From: Bordetella sp.
Lineage (GTDB): Bacteria; Pseudomonadota; Alphaproteobacteria; Caulobacterales; Caulobacteraceae
DNA length: 39,364 nucleotides
Direction of reading: 5' to 3'
Assembly: GCA_017308115.1 (NCBI GenBank)
Contig: JAFKFS010000027.1
Coordinates: 1-39,364, forward strand
Below, in pieces: positions 32,825 through 39,364 of this stretch; positions within the stretch are counted from its first letter, which is position 1, and every line of letters starts with the position of its first letter. The translations under genes and the position numbers were made by a program. Under the pieces are notes generated by a model. The model saw only the letters and a list, made by a program, of their open reading frames with translations, did not search any database and was not told the origin of the DNA.

Positions 32825-33820
32825 ATGCGCGGCGTCGCCTCGGTGCTGATCGCGGGTGGATTGGGCGTCGCCGGCTGGGCGGGGCTGACCGATCGCGTCC
32901 CCTTCGCCCAGGCGCAGCCCGGCGCCCTCAGGCCGATCGCGGCCTATGCGCCGGCGACGGGCGCTGTCGCCGCGCTTGATGCCGACACCGACGCCGAGCG
33001 CCGCGCGCGTCTGAACGCCCGTCTTCAGATCATGGTCAAGGAGGGCGCGGGCGCCCGCCTGACGGACAGCCGTCCGCCGTCCAGGCGCCCCCATGCGGAG
33101 GCGCGCCGTGCTTCCGGCGACGCACGCATCGCCCCCGTCGCGGAAAGGCGAGCGGCCGAGGCCTCCTTCGCCGCGCCGTCGTTCAATCCGTCCGCCGCGA
33201 CCGCGAGTCGTCGCACCGGCGGCTATGTCGCGCCGACGCTTGATCTGAAGTCGCCGCCGCGCATTCCCGACAACGATCTCGAATGCCTGACCCAGGCGGT
33301 CTATTACGAGGCGCGCAATGAGAGCGAATCCGGCCAGGCGGCGGTCGCCGAGGTCGTGCTGAACCGCTCGCGGCACCGCGCCTATCCCAAGGACGTCTGT
33401 CAGGTCGTCTACCAGCGCAACAGCCGCACCTGCCAGTTCACCTTCACCTGCGACGGGTCCATCGGCAGACGACCGGTCAACGCCGTCGCCTGGGCGCGGG
33501 CCGAACGCATTGCGCGTGAAGTCTATGAAGGCCGATCGGCCAGCCAGTTGCCCAAGACCTCGGTGAATTATCACGCCAACTACGTCCGCCCTTCCTGGGG
33601 ACGGCGGCTGGAGCGGGTGCGTCAGATCGGCGCCCACATCTTCTACGGATCGCCGCTGAACGGTGCGTCCACGCCGGGGGCCTGGGAAGGCGAGCCGGCC
33701 CCGGCGCCCCGTCTGCTGTTCGTCCGCAACGAGGCGCTGGATCGCGCCTACGCCCTGTTGACCGCCAAGGCCGATGCGGGCGCTTCCGCCGAAAACGCGA
33801 CGGCGCCGGTCGGATCTTGA
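32825..33820 (+). CDS. SleB-like cell wall hydrolase (Hydrolase_2)
   Basis: A 331-residue exported or membrane-anchored peptidoglycan hydrolase. The N-terminal hydrophobic segment (VASVLIAGGLGVAGWAGL) is a signal peptide or anchor. A low-complexity Ala/Arg/Pro-rich linker reaches about residue 150. The Hydrolase_2 domain spans about 152-265, with CLTQAVYYEARNES including the presumed catalytic Glu162, AVAEVVLNRS, YPKDVCQVVYQ and CQFTFTCDG. SleB-type enzymes are lytic transglycosylases or amidases that cut the glycan. The TTG at 32810 precedes the G run and is rejected in favour of ATG 32825. Location between the T2SS block and rmlCB suggests a role in opening the wall for an envelope machine (inference). 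Its stop overlaps the putative rmlC start. Confidence 0.85.
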   Translation: MRGVASVLIAGGLGVAGWAGLTDRVPFAQAQPGALRPIAAYAPATGAVAALDADTDAERRARLNARLQIMVKEGAGARLTDSRPPSRRPHAEARRASGDARIAPVAERRAAEASFAAPSFNPSAATASRRTGGYVAPTLDLKSPPRIPDNDLECLTQAVYYEARNESESGQAAVAEVVLNRSRHRAYPKDVCQVVYQRNSRTCQFTFTCDGSIGRRPVNAVAWARAERIAREVYEGRSASQLPKTSVNYHANYVRPSWGRRLERVRQIGAHIFYGSPLNGASTPGAWEGEPAPAPRLLFVRNEALDRAYALLTAKADAGASAENATAPVGS

Positions 33821-34404
33821 ACGGAGAGGTCGTCCTGTTGCGGACGCCGCGTTATGGCGACGCGCGCGGGTGGTTTTCGGAAACCTGGTCCAGGGCGCGT
33901 TTCGCCGCCGTCGGCATCGACTGCGACTTCGTTCAGGACAATCAATCCTGGTCAGAGGCTTCCGGCGTGGTGCGCGGGCTTCACTTCCAGCGTCCGCCCT
34001 ATGCTCAGGCCAAGCTGGTGCGCTGCCTGCGCGGCGCGATTCTGGACGTGGTGGTCGATCTGCGGGCCGGGGCGCCCAGCTTCGGCCGCGCCCATGCCGT
34101 CGAGTTGACCGCCGAGAGCGGGGACCAGCTGTTCGTGCCGCCGTGCTTCGCCCACGGCTTCGCCACCCTACGACCGGGGACGGAGGTGGCCTATAAGGTT
34201 TCGGCGCCCTATGCGCCCACGCATGAGGCGGGCCTGGCGTGGGATGATCCGGACCTGGAGATTCCCTGGCCGGTCACAGCGGAGCAGGCGGTTCTGGCGG
34301 ATCGGGATCGCGCCTGGCCCCGGCTGCGGGATCTCGATCCGCCGTTTCGAGGCGACCAGGCCTCCGTCCTGTCGATTGTGGACTTGGGCGCGGCTAGTCG
34401 TTAG
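33817..34404 (+). CDS. rmlC: dTDP-4-dehydrorhamnose 3,5-epimerase
   Basis: RmlC epimerises dTDP-4-keto-6-deoxyglucose at C3 and C5. The protein (195 residues) is a cupin with DARGWFSETW, FVQDNQSWSEASGVVRGLHFQ (His56 as catalytic base), LDVVVDLRAGAPSFG and QLFVPPCFAHGFATL, then AYKVSAPYAP with the catalytic Tyr region and GLAWDDPDLEIPWP. Start choice is uncertain: TTG at 33817 overlaps the upstream stop (TTGA) and gives a full first strand, whereas TTG at 33838 has a better Shine-Dalgarno (GGAGAGG) but trims the N-terminus. rmlB follows after 50 bases. Confidence 0.92.
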   Translation: MNGEVVLLRTPRYGDARGWFSETWSRARFAAVGIDCDFVQDNQSWSEASGVVRGLHFQRPPYAQAKLVRCLRGAILDVVVDLRAGAPSFGRAHAVELTAESGDQLFVPPCFAHGFATLRPGTEVAYKVSAPYAPTHEAGLAWDDPDLEIPWPVTAEQAVLADRDRAWPRLRDLDPPFRGDQASVLSIVDLGAASR

Positions 34405-34434
34405 CCCAGGGCTGACGGCGACGCGCCCCTGGGC
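34404..34434 (+). other. 8-bp inverted repeat between rmlC and rmlB
   Basis: GCCCAGGG (34404-34411) and CCCTGGGC (34427-34434) form perfect 8-bp arms around 15 bases, starting at the last base of the rmlC stop. There is no T run, so it is not a classical terminator. It could stabilise the rmlC mRNA end or reduce read-through. Confidence 0.5.
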
Positions 34435-34454
34435 GAGCGACGAAGGAGAGGTTC

Positions 34455-35504
34455 GTGCGGACATTGCTCACCGGCGGCGCCGGCTTCATCGGCTCGGCCC
34501 TGGTGCGGGAATTGCTGGCGCGCGGCGGCGAGGTGCTGGTCGTCGACAAGCTGACCTACGCGGGGGTCGAGGCCTCGCTGGACGAGGTCGCGGCCCATCC
34601 CGGGTTTCGCTTTCTCAAGGCCGACATCTGCGACGCCCCCGCCATGGCGGCGGCCTTCCGGGATTTCCGGCCGGACCGGGTGGCCCATCTGGCGGCCGAG
34701 ACCCACGTGGATCGCTCGATCGACGGCCCGGCCGTCTTCATCCAGACCAATGTCGTCGGAACCCAGGTTCTGCTCGACCAGGCCCTGGCCTATTGGCGGG
34801 GCCTGGAGGCGAGCGCGCGCGCGGCCTTTCGCTTCCTTCACGTCTCGACGGACGAGGTGTTCGGCTCCCTGGGCGCCGAGGGCCGCTTTGACGAGACGAC
34901 GCCCTATGACCCGCGCTCGCCCTACTCCGCCTCCAAGGCCGCGTCGGACCATCTGGTCCGCGCTTGGGGACAGACTTTCGGCCTGCCGGTGGTCATCAGC
35001 AACTGCTCCAACAATTACGGGCCGCGTCAGTTTCCGGAGAAGCTGATCCCGACCCTGATCCTGCGGGCCCTGTCGGGCCAGAGTCTGCCGATCTACGGCG
35101 ACGGGCTCCAGGTGCGCGACTGGCTGTTCGTCGAGGATCACGCGCGCGCCTTGGCCTTGATGCTGGAGGCGGCCGAACCGGGACGCACCTATTGCGTCGG
35201 CGGGGACGCCGAGCGCACCAATCTTCAGGTGGCGGGGATGGTCTGCGGGGCGCTTGATGACCTCAGGCCGCGTGATGACGGGGCGCCGCATCGCTCGGCG
35301 ATTCGGTTGGTCGAGGACCGCCCCGGCCACGACCGGCGCTATGCCGTCGACTCCGCCGCCATCCGACGGGACCTGGGCTGGAGCCCGCACGTCTCGGTCG
35401 AAAGCGGGGTGGCCCGGACCGTCGCCTGGTACCTTCAAAACGAGGGGTGGTGGTCCCCCGTGGTCGCGGACAGCCTGGAAAGGCGCGGCCTGATCAAGGC
35501 CTAG
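34455..35504 (+). CDS. rmlB: dTDP-glucose 4,6-dehydratase
   Basis: RmlB converts dTDP-glucose to dTDP-4-keto-6-deoxyglucose with tightly bound NAD, the second step of rhamnose synthesis. The 349-residue extended SDR protein shows TGGAGFIGSALV (6-17), HLAAETHVDRSIDGP, FLHVSTDEVFG with the catalytic Asp/Glu, PYSASKAASDHLV (YxxxK), NCSNNYGPRQFPEKLIP and VRDWLFVEDHARA. The GTG start at 34455 has a strong AAGGAGAG four bases upstream. The stop codon TAG lies inside the palindrome CTAG, which on the other strand is the stop of the next gene. Confidence 0.96.
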   Translation: MRTLLTGGAGFIGSALVRELLARGGEVLVVDKLTYAGVEASLDEVAAHPGFRFLKADICDAPAMAAAFRDFRPDRVAHLAAETHVDRSIDGPAVFIQTNVVGTQVLLDQALAYWRGLEASARAAFRFLHVSTDEVFGSLGAEGRFDETTPYDPRSPYSASKAASDHLVRAWGQTFGLPVVISNCSNNYGPRQFPEKLIPTLILRALSGQSLPIYGDGLQVRDWLFVEDHARALALMLEAAEPGRTYCVGGDAERTNLQVAGMVCGALDDLRPRDDGAPHRSAIRLVEDRPGHDRRYAVDSAAIRRDLGWSPHVSVESGVARTVAWYLQNEGWWSPVVADSLERRGLIKA

Positions 35505-36349
35505 TCCGCGCGGGAGATGACCAGATCCGACAGGCTGATCCGCCCGTGGAAGACGCCTTCCATCACCAGCAGGCGGAACTCGCAAATGCCTCGCGTCGTC
35601 CAGTCGTAGATCATCTCGACTTCAAAGACGCCGGGACGCCCCGGGCGGAATTCCTGGCTGGCGAAATCCTCCATCCCGCCCCAGTCGGCGCGGAACAGGT
35701 ATCGGCACGCATGGTCGTCGACCGAAAGGGTGAAGACGACCTTCCAGCGTCCCTTGGGCATGTCGAAATACGGCCCGTAGACGATGGCGCGCGGCCTGCC
35801 GGTCAGATCGAGGGTGGCGAAACCCCCTGCGTGCGTCGGCGCCTTGAGCCAGGTCAGGACGCCGCCGGGCCAGATCGCCTTGTCCCGGGTATAGAGTTGC
35901 AAGGCCCCCGACATCGGTCCGTCCGGCCGGCGCGTTCCCTCCGGGGCCGTCACGGTCAGGTCGGCGAAGAGGCGGAGCGGCGTCCCGGCGAGGCGCTGGG
36001 CGTCGAACACGCGCGCCTGCGGCAGGGCGGCCAACTGGGCGAAGTTCTGGGTCGCGCCATGCACGATCCTGTGGCGATCCGCCTGATCCGGCCCTTCGGG
36101 GACGCTGATGCCCAGCGCGTCCACGATGCCCGCGATCCGGCTGGCGTCAGGCTGGCGGCCAAGCGCTTCATCGGCCGATGTGGTCATCAGCAGGGGCTTT
36201 TCCGCGTCTCCCGGCGTCTGGTCTTGATCCCAATCCTGCAGGACATAGCCGGCCGCCGACGCGGCCTCCTGCAGGCGCGCGACCCAGTCCTGCCGGTTCG
36301 GCAACGGGGGCAGGACGATCCAGTTGCAGGCCTTCGCTTCAGCGCTCAT
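35501..36349 (-). CDS. Unrecognised protein of the polysaccharide-export operon
   Basis: A 282-residue soluble protein I cannot place in a family. The N-terminal ~110 residues look alpha/beta (CNWIVLPPLPNRQDWV, GYVLQDWDQDQTP, SRIAGIVDALG). The C-terminal ~150 form a strand-rich part with MSGALQLYTRDKAIWPGG, IVYGPYFDMPKGRWKVVF, EFRPGRPGVFEVEMIYDW and EFRLLVMEGVFHG, reminiscent of a carbohydrate-binding jelly-roll. There is no signal peptide or membrane helix. The ATG overlaps the KpsT-like stop (ATGA); the longer frame is a shadow. It is last in the exporter operon, so a cytoplasmic role beside the ABC transporter, for example glycan recognition before export like the Wzt C-terminal domain, is plausible but unproved. 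Confidence 0.6.
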   Translation of the reverse strand: MSAEAKACNWIVLPPLPNRQDWVARLQEAASAAGYVLQDWDQDQTPGDAEKPLLMTTSADEALGRQPDASRIAGIVDALGISVPEGPDQADRHRIVHGATQNFAQLAALPQARVFDAQRLAGTPLRLFADLTVTAPEGTRRPDGPMSGALQLYTRDKAIWPGGVLTWLKAPTHAGGFATLDLTGRPRAIVYGPYFDMPKGRWKVVFTLSVDDHACRYLFRADWGGMEDFASQEFRPGRPGVFEVEMIYDWTTRGICEFRLLVMEGVFHGRISLSDLVISRAD

Positions 36350-37023
36350 GCGGCCCGCAGCCAGGTGTAGACCTCGACCGCTTCCTGGATGTCGTCGAAC
36401 ATCTTGGCTCGGCCGCTTTCGATGATGAGCGCGCGATCGCAGTAGTTGGCGATCATCTGCACGTCGTGCGAGGCCATGAGGAAGGCGCGGTGCGCACGCT
36501 CCTCGAACAGCTCTTCCTGACATTTCCGTTGAAAACGAGCGTCGCCCACCGCCACCAGTTCGTCGATCAGATAGCAGTCGAATTCGATCGCCAGGGACAG
36601 GCCGAAGGCCAGGCGCGCGCGCATCCCCGACGAATAGTGCTTGACCGGCGCCCGCAAGGCCTTGCCCAGTTCCGCGAAGTCGTCGACGCGCTCAAGCGTC
36701 TCCTGATAATCGCGCTCATAGAGACGCGCCAGGAACCGGACGTTGTCCAGGCCGGACAGGCTGCCCTGAAATCCCCCGCCGAAGCCGATGGGCCAGGACG
36801 ACGTCATCCGCCAGGATATGGAGCCCTCGCTGGCGGGCATGACGCCGCCCAGCATCTTGATCAGGGTCGACTTGCCCTGGCCGTTGCGGCCAAGGATCGC
36901 CAGCCGTCCCGAACGGCCCAGGTCGAAGGTCAGGCCGGTGAACAGAGGCTTTTTCGCTCCGTGGTAGGTCTTCCCGACGTTGTGGACGCGAAGGCCGGGA
37001 TCCGTGTCGGCGTCCGACGTCAT
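36346..37023 (-). CDS. kpsT: ABC polysaccharide exporter ATP-binding protein (KpsT/CtrD-like)
   Basis: A 225-residue ABC ATPase of the capsule/O-antigen export group, energising the KpsM-like permease. Walker A is GRNGQGKST (45-53, Lys51). The signature is YSSGMRARLAFG (130-141). Walker B is CYLIDELVAVGD (150-161, catalytic Glu155). The switch His follows in ASHDVQM. PIGFGGGFQGSLSGLDNV, the Q-loop region with a GFGGGF insert, is typical of KpsT/Wzt proteins. It lacks the ~170-residue glycan-binding extension found in some Wzt proteins. Start shares a base with the KpsE-like stop (TGATG). Confidence 0.93.
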   Translation of the reverse strand: MTSDADTDPGLRVHNVGKTYHGAKKPLFTGLTFDLGRSGRLAILGRNGQGKSTLIKMLGGVMPASEGSISWRMTSSWPIGFGGGFQGSLSGLDNVRFLARLYERDYQETLERVDDFAELGKALRAPVKHYSSGMRARLAFGLSLAIEFDCYLIDELVAVGDARFQRKCQEELFEERAHRAFLMASHDVQMIANYCDRALIIESGRAKMFDDIQEAVEVYTWLRAA

Positions 37024-38186
37024 CAGTCCTGCCTATGTTCCCGGATGCCGGCCCAGATCAACCAGCCGACGCCGTAAAACAGCAGGGCGGAGGCCAGGAC
37101 GGTGAGGATCGAGCGCCAGCGGCGAGGTTCGGAAGCCTTGTCCGGCAGGCTCGGCTCGACGATGCGTTCAAGATAGAGCTTCTGGCGGCGGGCCTCCTGC
37201 TCGGCCGAAAGCAGGGCGGCGGTCGCCTGGGCCAGTTGTTTGTCGGCGATCTCGCGGCGCAGCGTCAATTCTTCGAACGGCCCGATCTTATTGGCCAATG
37301 AGGTCGCGTCGCCGGCCATCTTGGCGCGCGCCTCGGCTACCTGGCGCTCATAGGCGGCGATGCGGTTGTCCAGGATCGGCAGTTGCGGGCTGGACGGCGC
37401 CTCGGCGGCGATCTGGGCGCGTTCGGCGCGCAGCTGGGCGATGGTGACCAACAGGCCGTTGATCACGCCCGAACTTTCGGCGGCGGCCAGGCGGGGATCG
37501 ATGAACTGGGCGTTGTTGCGCAGGGCGGTCAGCGCCTGCTGCGAGGCCGCGACCTCGGCATGGGCGCGCTCCAGCGCGGCCTGGGCGTCGCGCACCGCAT
37601 TGTTCGAGGCGCGCTCGTTCAGCCGGTTGATCAGGGTCTCGCCGCTGGCCAGCAGCGCCTTGTTGAGATTCTGAGCGTCCCCGGGGTCGAAGGCTTCGAC
37701 GCGCAGGGTGCTGATGCCGGTGCCGGCGTCATAGCCGACCGTCATGAAACGCTGGAAGGCCTTGTAGAGGCTCTCCTCGGTGCGGGACTCCCAGGGGCGC
37801 GGATAGCGGGTGATGAAGTCGGAGCCGGGCCGGGCGAGGATCTTGTTCACGTCGAACTGCTGCTGCAGTTCCTTCAGGCCGTCCCGCGACGACATGTATT
37901 CGTGCACGGCGAAGGCGTCGTTCATGCCGGTCGAAAAACCGACCCCCTGCAGGGCCAGGCCCACGGCGGAGGGTTGGCCGACATTGGCCGAGCGCACGAC
38001 GAATCGGGCCTCGGATACATAACGGGGCGACGCGATCCCGAGGTAATAGATCGCTGCGATCAGGGTCGGCAGGGCGACGACCAGCAGAAAGCCCGTCGGA
38101 ATCCGTTTCCAGATCGCCTTGGGCTTCTTGTGCGGCCCTTCGATGGCGTCCAGGGGGCCGACGTAACTGATCTTTTGCTCAACCAT
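37023..38186 (-). CDS. kpsE: Capsule polysaccharide export inner-membrane protein (KpsE/CtrB-like)
   Basis: A 387-residue polysaccharide co-polymerase-type protein. It has one membrane helix near 32-55 (GFLLVVALPTLIAAIYYLGI) and a second at the C-terminus (ILTVLASALLFYGVGWLIW), with a long periplasmic helical/coiled-coil part between. SPRYVSEARFVVRSANVG after the first helix and PSLPDKASEPRR before the second are family hallmarks. It bridges the ABC transporter to an outer-membrane KpsD/Wza-type channel, which is not in this window. ATG 38186 is preferred because MVEQKISYVGPL begins the family-like part; the frame is open to 38291 without a better start. There are 32 bases from the upstream permease stop. 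Confidence 0.9.
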   Translation of the reverse strand: MVEQKISYVGPLDAIEGPHKKPKAIWKRIPTGFLLVVALPTLIAAIYYLGIASPRYVSEARFVVRSANVGQPSAVGLALQGVGFSTGMNDAFAVHEYMSSRDGLKELQQQFDVNKILARPGSDFITRYPRPWESRTEESLYKAFQRFMTVGYDAGTGISTLRVEAFDPGDAQNLNKALLASGETLINRLNERASNNAVRDAQAALERAHAEVAASQQALTALRNNAQFIDPRLAAAESSGVINGLLVTIAQLRAERAQIAAEAPSSPQLPILDNRIAAYERQVAEARAKMAGDATSLANKIGPFEELTLRREIADKQLAQATAALLSAEQEARRQKLYLERIVEPSLPDKASEPRRWRSILTVLASALLFYGVGWLIWAGIREHRQD

Positions 38187-38218
38187 GGAGGGGATTCGCC
38201 TTGGAAATCGTTGGCTCT

Positions 38219-38992
38219 TTACTCGACTGCGATGCGATCGCGCGCGCCCGCGATCATCGCCAAGCCTAGCAGATTGAACACTGCGCCACATAGCAGAGCG
38301 TAGCCGACGTCGAAATGCGTCGGCGTGAATTCATCGAAAACCCCCGCCCGGACCATCTCCACCCCATGCACGAAGGGGATGAGGAGGATGAACTTCTGAA
38401 AGTTGGGGGGCAGCCACGCCACCATGCTGAAGGCGCCTGAAAGCGGGATGAGCAGATAGCTGATCAGGCCGATCAGACGTTCGAACACGTCGTAACGCAT
38501 GGCCAGGCCCGTCAGGACGAGGGCGAATCCGACGCCGACCCAACAGAGCAGGCCCCAGCCCACGTAAAGCGTCAGATAGTCATGCGGCAGGTTCACCTCG
38601 CCCATCGCGAACAGCACCAGATAGACGATGACGAAAGCCGCGGTCGCGCCGCCGATCTCGATCATGGCGCGAGAGGTGAAGATGTGCACGGGGCTCACCT
38701 TGCGGTGATAGAGAAGCCCCAGGTTGGATTGGAGCGCCGACGCCAAGGCCCCGATGAGGTGGCGGATCAGGATCAGCGACATGTAGCCGGTCATGACGAA
38801 CGGGATGAGGCGTACGCCGTGTTCGTATTCCGGTTTGGTGGCGGCCCACAGGAACATGACGCCGAAGCAGAACAGCAAGGGTTCGCCGACGATCCAGGCG
38901 AAGCCCAGCCCCTCGCGACCGAACCGCGTGGCCGTCTCGCGCATCATCAATGCGCCGACGATTTTGAGGTGGCGGACGGCTTTTGCGAACAT
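38219..38992 (-). CDS. kpsM: ABC polysaccharide exporter permease (KpsM/CtrC-like)
   Basis: A polytopic permease of the ABC-2 family. With ATG 38992 it has 257 residues and begins MFAKAVRHLKIVGALMMRET. TRFGREGLGFAWIVGEPLLF is the amphipathic entry region shared by KpsM/Wzm. Six membrane segments follow (e.g. FCFGVMFLWAA, TAAFVIVYLVLFAM, YVGWGLLCWVGVGFALVL, LISYLLIPLSGAFSM, GYALLCGAVFNLLGLAMI), with LPPNFQKFILLIPFVHGVEM before the last. It forms the transmembrane pore with the KpsT-like ATPase. An ATG at 39070 with GGGTGGG upstream is possible (283 residues), but it would place the start codon inside a 15-bp hairpin. The shorter start is therefore favoured. Confidence 0.88.
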   Translation of the reverse strand: MFAKAVRHLKIVGALMMRETATRFGREGLGFAWIVGEPLLFCFGVMFLWAATKPEYEHGVRLIPFVMTGYMSLILIRHLIGALASALQSNLGLLYHRKVSPVHIFTSRAMIEIGGATAAFVIVYLVLFAMGEVNLPHDYLTLYVGWGLLCWVGVGFALVLTGLAMRYDVFERLIGLISYLLIPLSGAFSMVAWLPPNFQKFILLIPFVHGVEMVRAGVFDEFTPTHFDVGYALLCGAVFNLLGLAMIAGARDRIAVE

Positions 38993-39025
38993 CGAACGAG
39001 TGTTGACGCAGCGATGCTGCAAGGA

Positions 39026-39068
39026 GCTTGAAGCGTCGAGATGAGGAACCCTGCTCGACGCTTCAAGC
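39026..39068 (-). repeat. Perfect 15-bp inverted repeat A upstream of the exporter operon
   Basis: GCTTGAAGCGTCGAG at 39026-39040 and its exact complement at 39054-39068 flank a 13-base loop. On the minus-strand transcript it lies 33 bases before the kpsM-like ATG. No T run follows, so a leader hairpin or dimeric protein site is more likely than a terminator. Confidence 0.85.
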
Positions 39069-39086
39069 ATAGCCCACCCATGACAG

Positions 39087-39107
39087 GGCGCAATGTTTCA
39101 TTGCGCC
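39087..39107. repeat. Perfect 9-bp inverted repeat B
   Basis: GGCGCAATG (39087-39095) and CATTGCGCC (39099-39107) around a TTT loop. It lies 18 bases beyond repeat A in the same leader region. Confidence 0.8.
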
Positions 39108-39146
39108 TTCCCGTCTGAAATCCCGAAGCGTTTTCCTCGGGGCCGC

Positions 39147-39168
39147 GCCGACGCCTCGAGGCGTCGGC
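39147..39168. repeat. Perfect 22-base palindrome C
   Basis: GCCGACGCCTC followed by its exact complement with no loop, centred on CTCGAG. It abuts the stop codon of the partial gene at the right edge. It may end that transcript or bind a dimeric regulator. Confidence 0.8.
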
Positions 39169-39169
39169 T

Positions 39170-39364
39170 CTAGAATTTCAGGGTGGGAGCGCCCAGCACG
39201 CTGAGCCAGGCGACCTGTTCTGCGACCAGGTCGATTTCGAAGGCGGCCCCGTCGGCCAGGTCGGTGGCGGCGATGTCGATGTCGACCTCGGCGCTCTCGC
39301 CCGGTTCGAGCGGCGGGACGGCGAAGATGCGCGAAGGCTCCGAGTTCAGCGCCGCGCCTGCGGC
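39170..39364 (-). CDS. 3' end of a minus-strand gene, probably polysaccharide-related
   Basis: A continuous frame of 64 codons runs from the window edge to a TAG at 39170-39172; the 5' part lies outside. The readable C-terminus has RIFAVPPLEPGESAEVDI and then FEIDLVAEQVAWL, ending LGAPTLKF. This resembles the C-terminal beta module seen on many polysaccharide-biosynthesis proteins, which ends in a DLV-x-E-x-V-x-W-F-like stretch before a final G-x-P-x-L. Codon usage is typical of the window. A glycosyltransferase or methyltransferase-containing glycan protein is likely, but the catalytic part is not visible. It is in the same orientation as the exporter genes. Confidence 0.6.
   Translation of the reverse strand, partial: AAGAALNSEPSRIFAVPPLEPGESAEVDIDIAATDLADGAAFEIDLVAEQVAWLSVLGAPTLKF

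Noticed and set aside
38993-39070. ATG 39070 as start of the kpsM-like gene
   Set aside because: It would put the start codon at the edge of a perfect 15-bp hairpin and add 26 residues without family similarity; kept only as an alternative.
1-39364. Search for CRISPR arrays, tRNA/rRNA genes, insertion sequences or prophage genes
   Set aside because: No regularly spaced direct repeats, cloverleaf-like sequences, transposases, integrases or phage proteins were recognised on either strand.

Overview
The window is high-GC DNA (mostly two thirds or more G+C by eye) with tightly packed, mostly intact genes. The argB / pyrimidine-nucleotidase / dapD operon, the polyproline envelope proteins, a possible Caulobacter-style TTGACG...GCTA promoter and the family mix all point to an alphaproteobacterium of the Caulobacterales, probably Brevundimonas or a close relative. 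This assignment is inference from gene content. I saw no rRNA, tRNA, CRISPR array, transposase or integrase. No stretch longer than 300 bases lacks a gene; the longest gap is 276 bases (20053-20328).

Layout. (1) 1-5784, minus strand: a subtilisin-type lipoprotein with a beta-rich C-terminus, then dapD, a HAD nucleotidase and argB in one overlapping operon (lysine/arginine biosynthesis), and a sulfotransferase-like gene. (2) 5881-9089, plus strand: a mannose-1-phosphate guanylyltransferase fused to an AGE-family epimerase domain, and galE. (3) 9107-16539: glycosyltransferases on both sides of a 218-base divergent region. Three of these proteins carry DUF4214-like segments and two carry a shared beta module. 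(4) 16539-18304: rmlD-rmlA of dTDP-L-rhamnose synthesis. (5) 18335-20052: a sulfatase-fold enzyme lacking the sulfatase cysteine, and a lower-GC glycosyltransferase-like gene. (6) 20329-21831: an abundant-looking secreted Thr/Ala/Ser-rich protein with its own promoter candidate and a strong terminator. (7) 21959-32707: a nearly complete type II secretion system (T2SS) broken into blocks of alternating strand: E-F-I (+), M-C-D (-), G-H (+), J-K-L (-). (8) 32825-35504, plus strand: a SleB-like cell-wall hydrolase, then rmlC and rmlB. (9) 35501-39169, minus strand: an ABC capsule/polysaccharide exporter (KpsM-, KpsE- and KpsT-like) plus an unrecognised protein, preceded by a leader with three perfect inverted repeats. 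(10) the 3' end of one more minus-strand gene at the right edge.

How it fits together. GDP-mannose, UDP-galactose/glucose and dTDP-rhamnose supply would feed the many glycosyltransferases, and the KpsMTE-type transporter would export the polymer. The T2SS sits between the two halves of the rhamnose gene set (DA and CB), next to a probable highly expressed exported protein. The window therefore reads as a cell-surface locus combining polysaccharide synthesis and export with protein secretion. Whether the secreted protein is a T2SS client or a glycosylated surface protein is a hypothesis; the sequence does not prove it.
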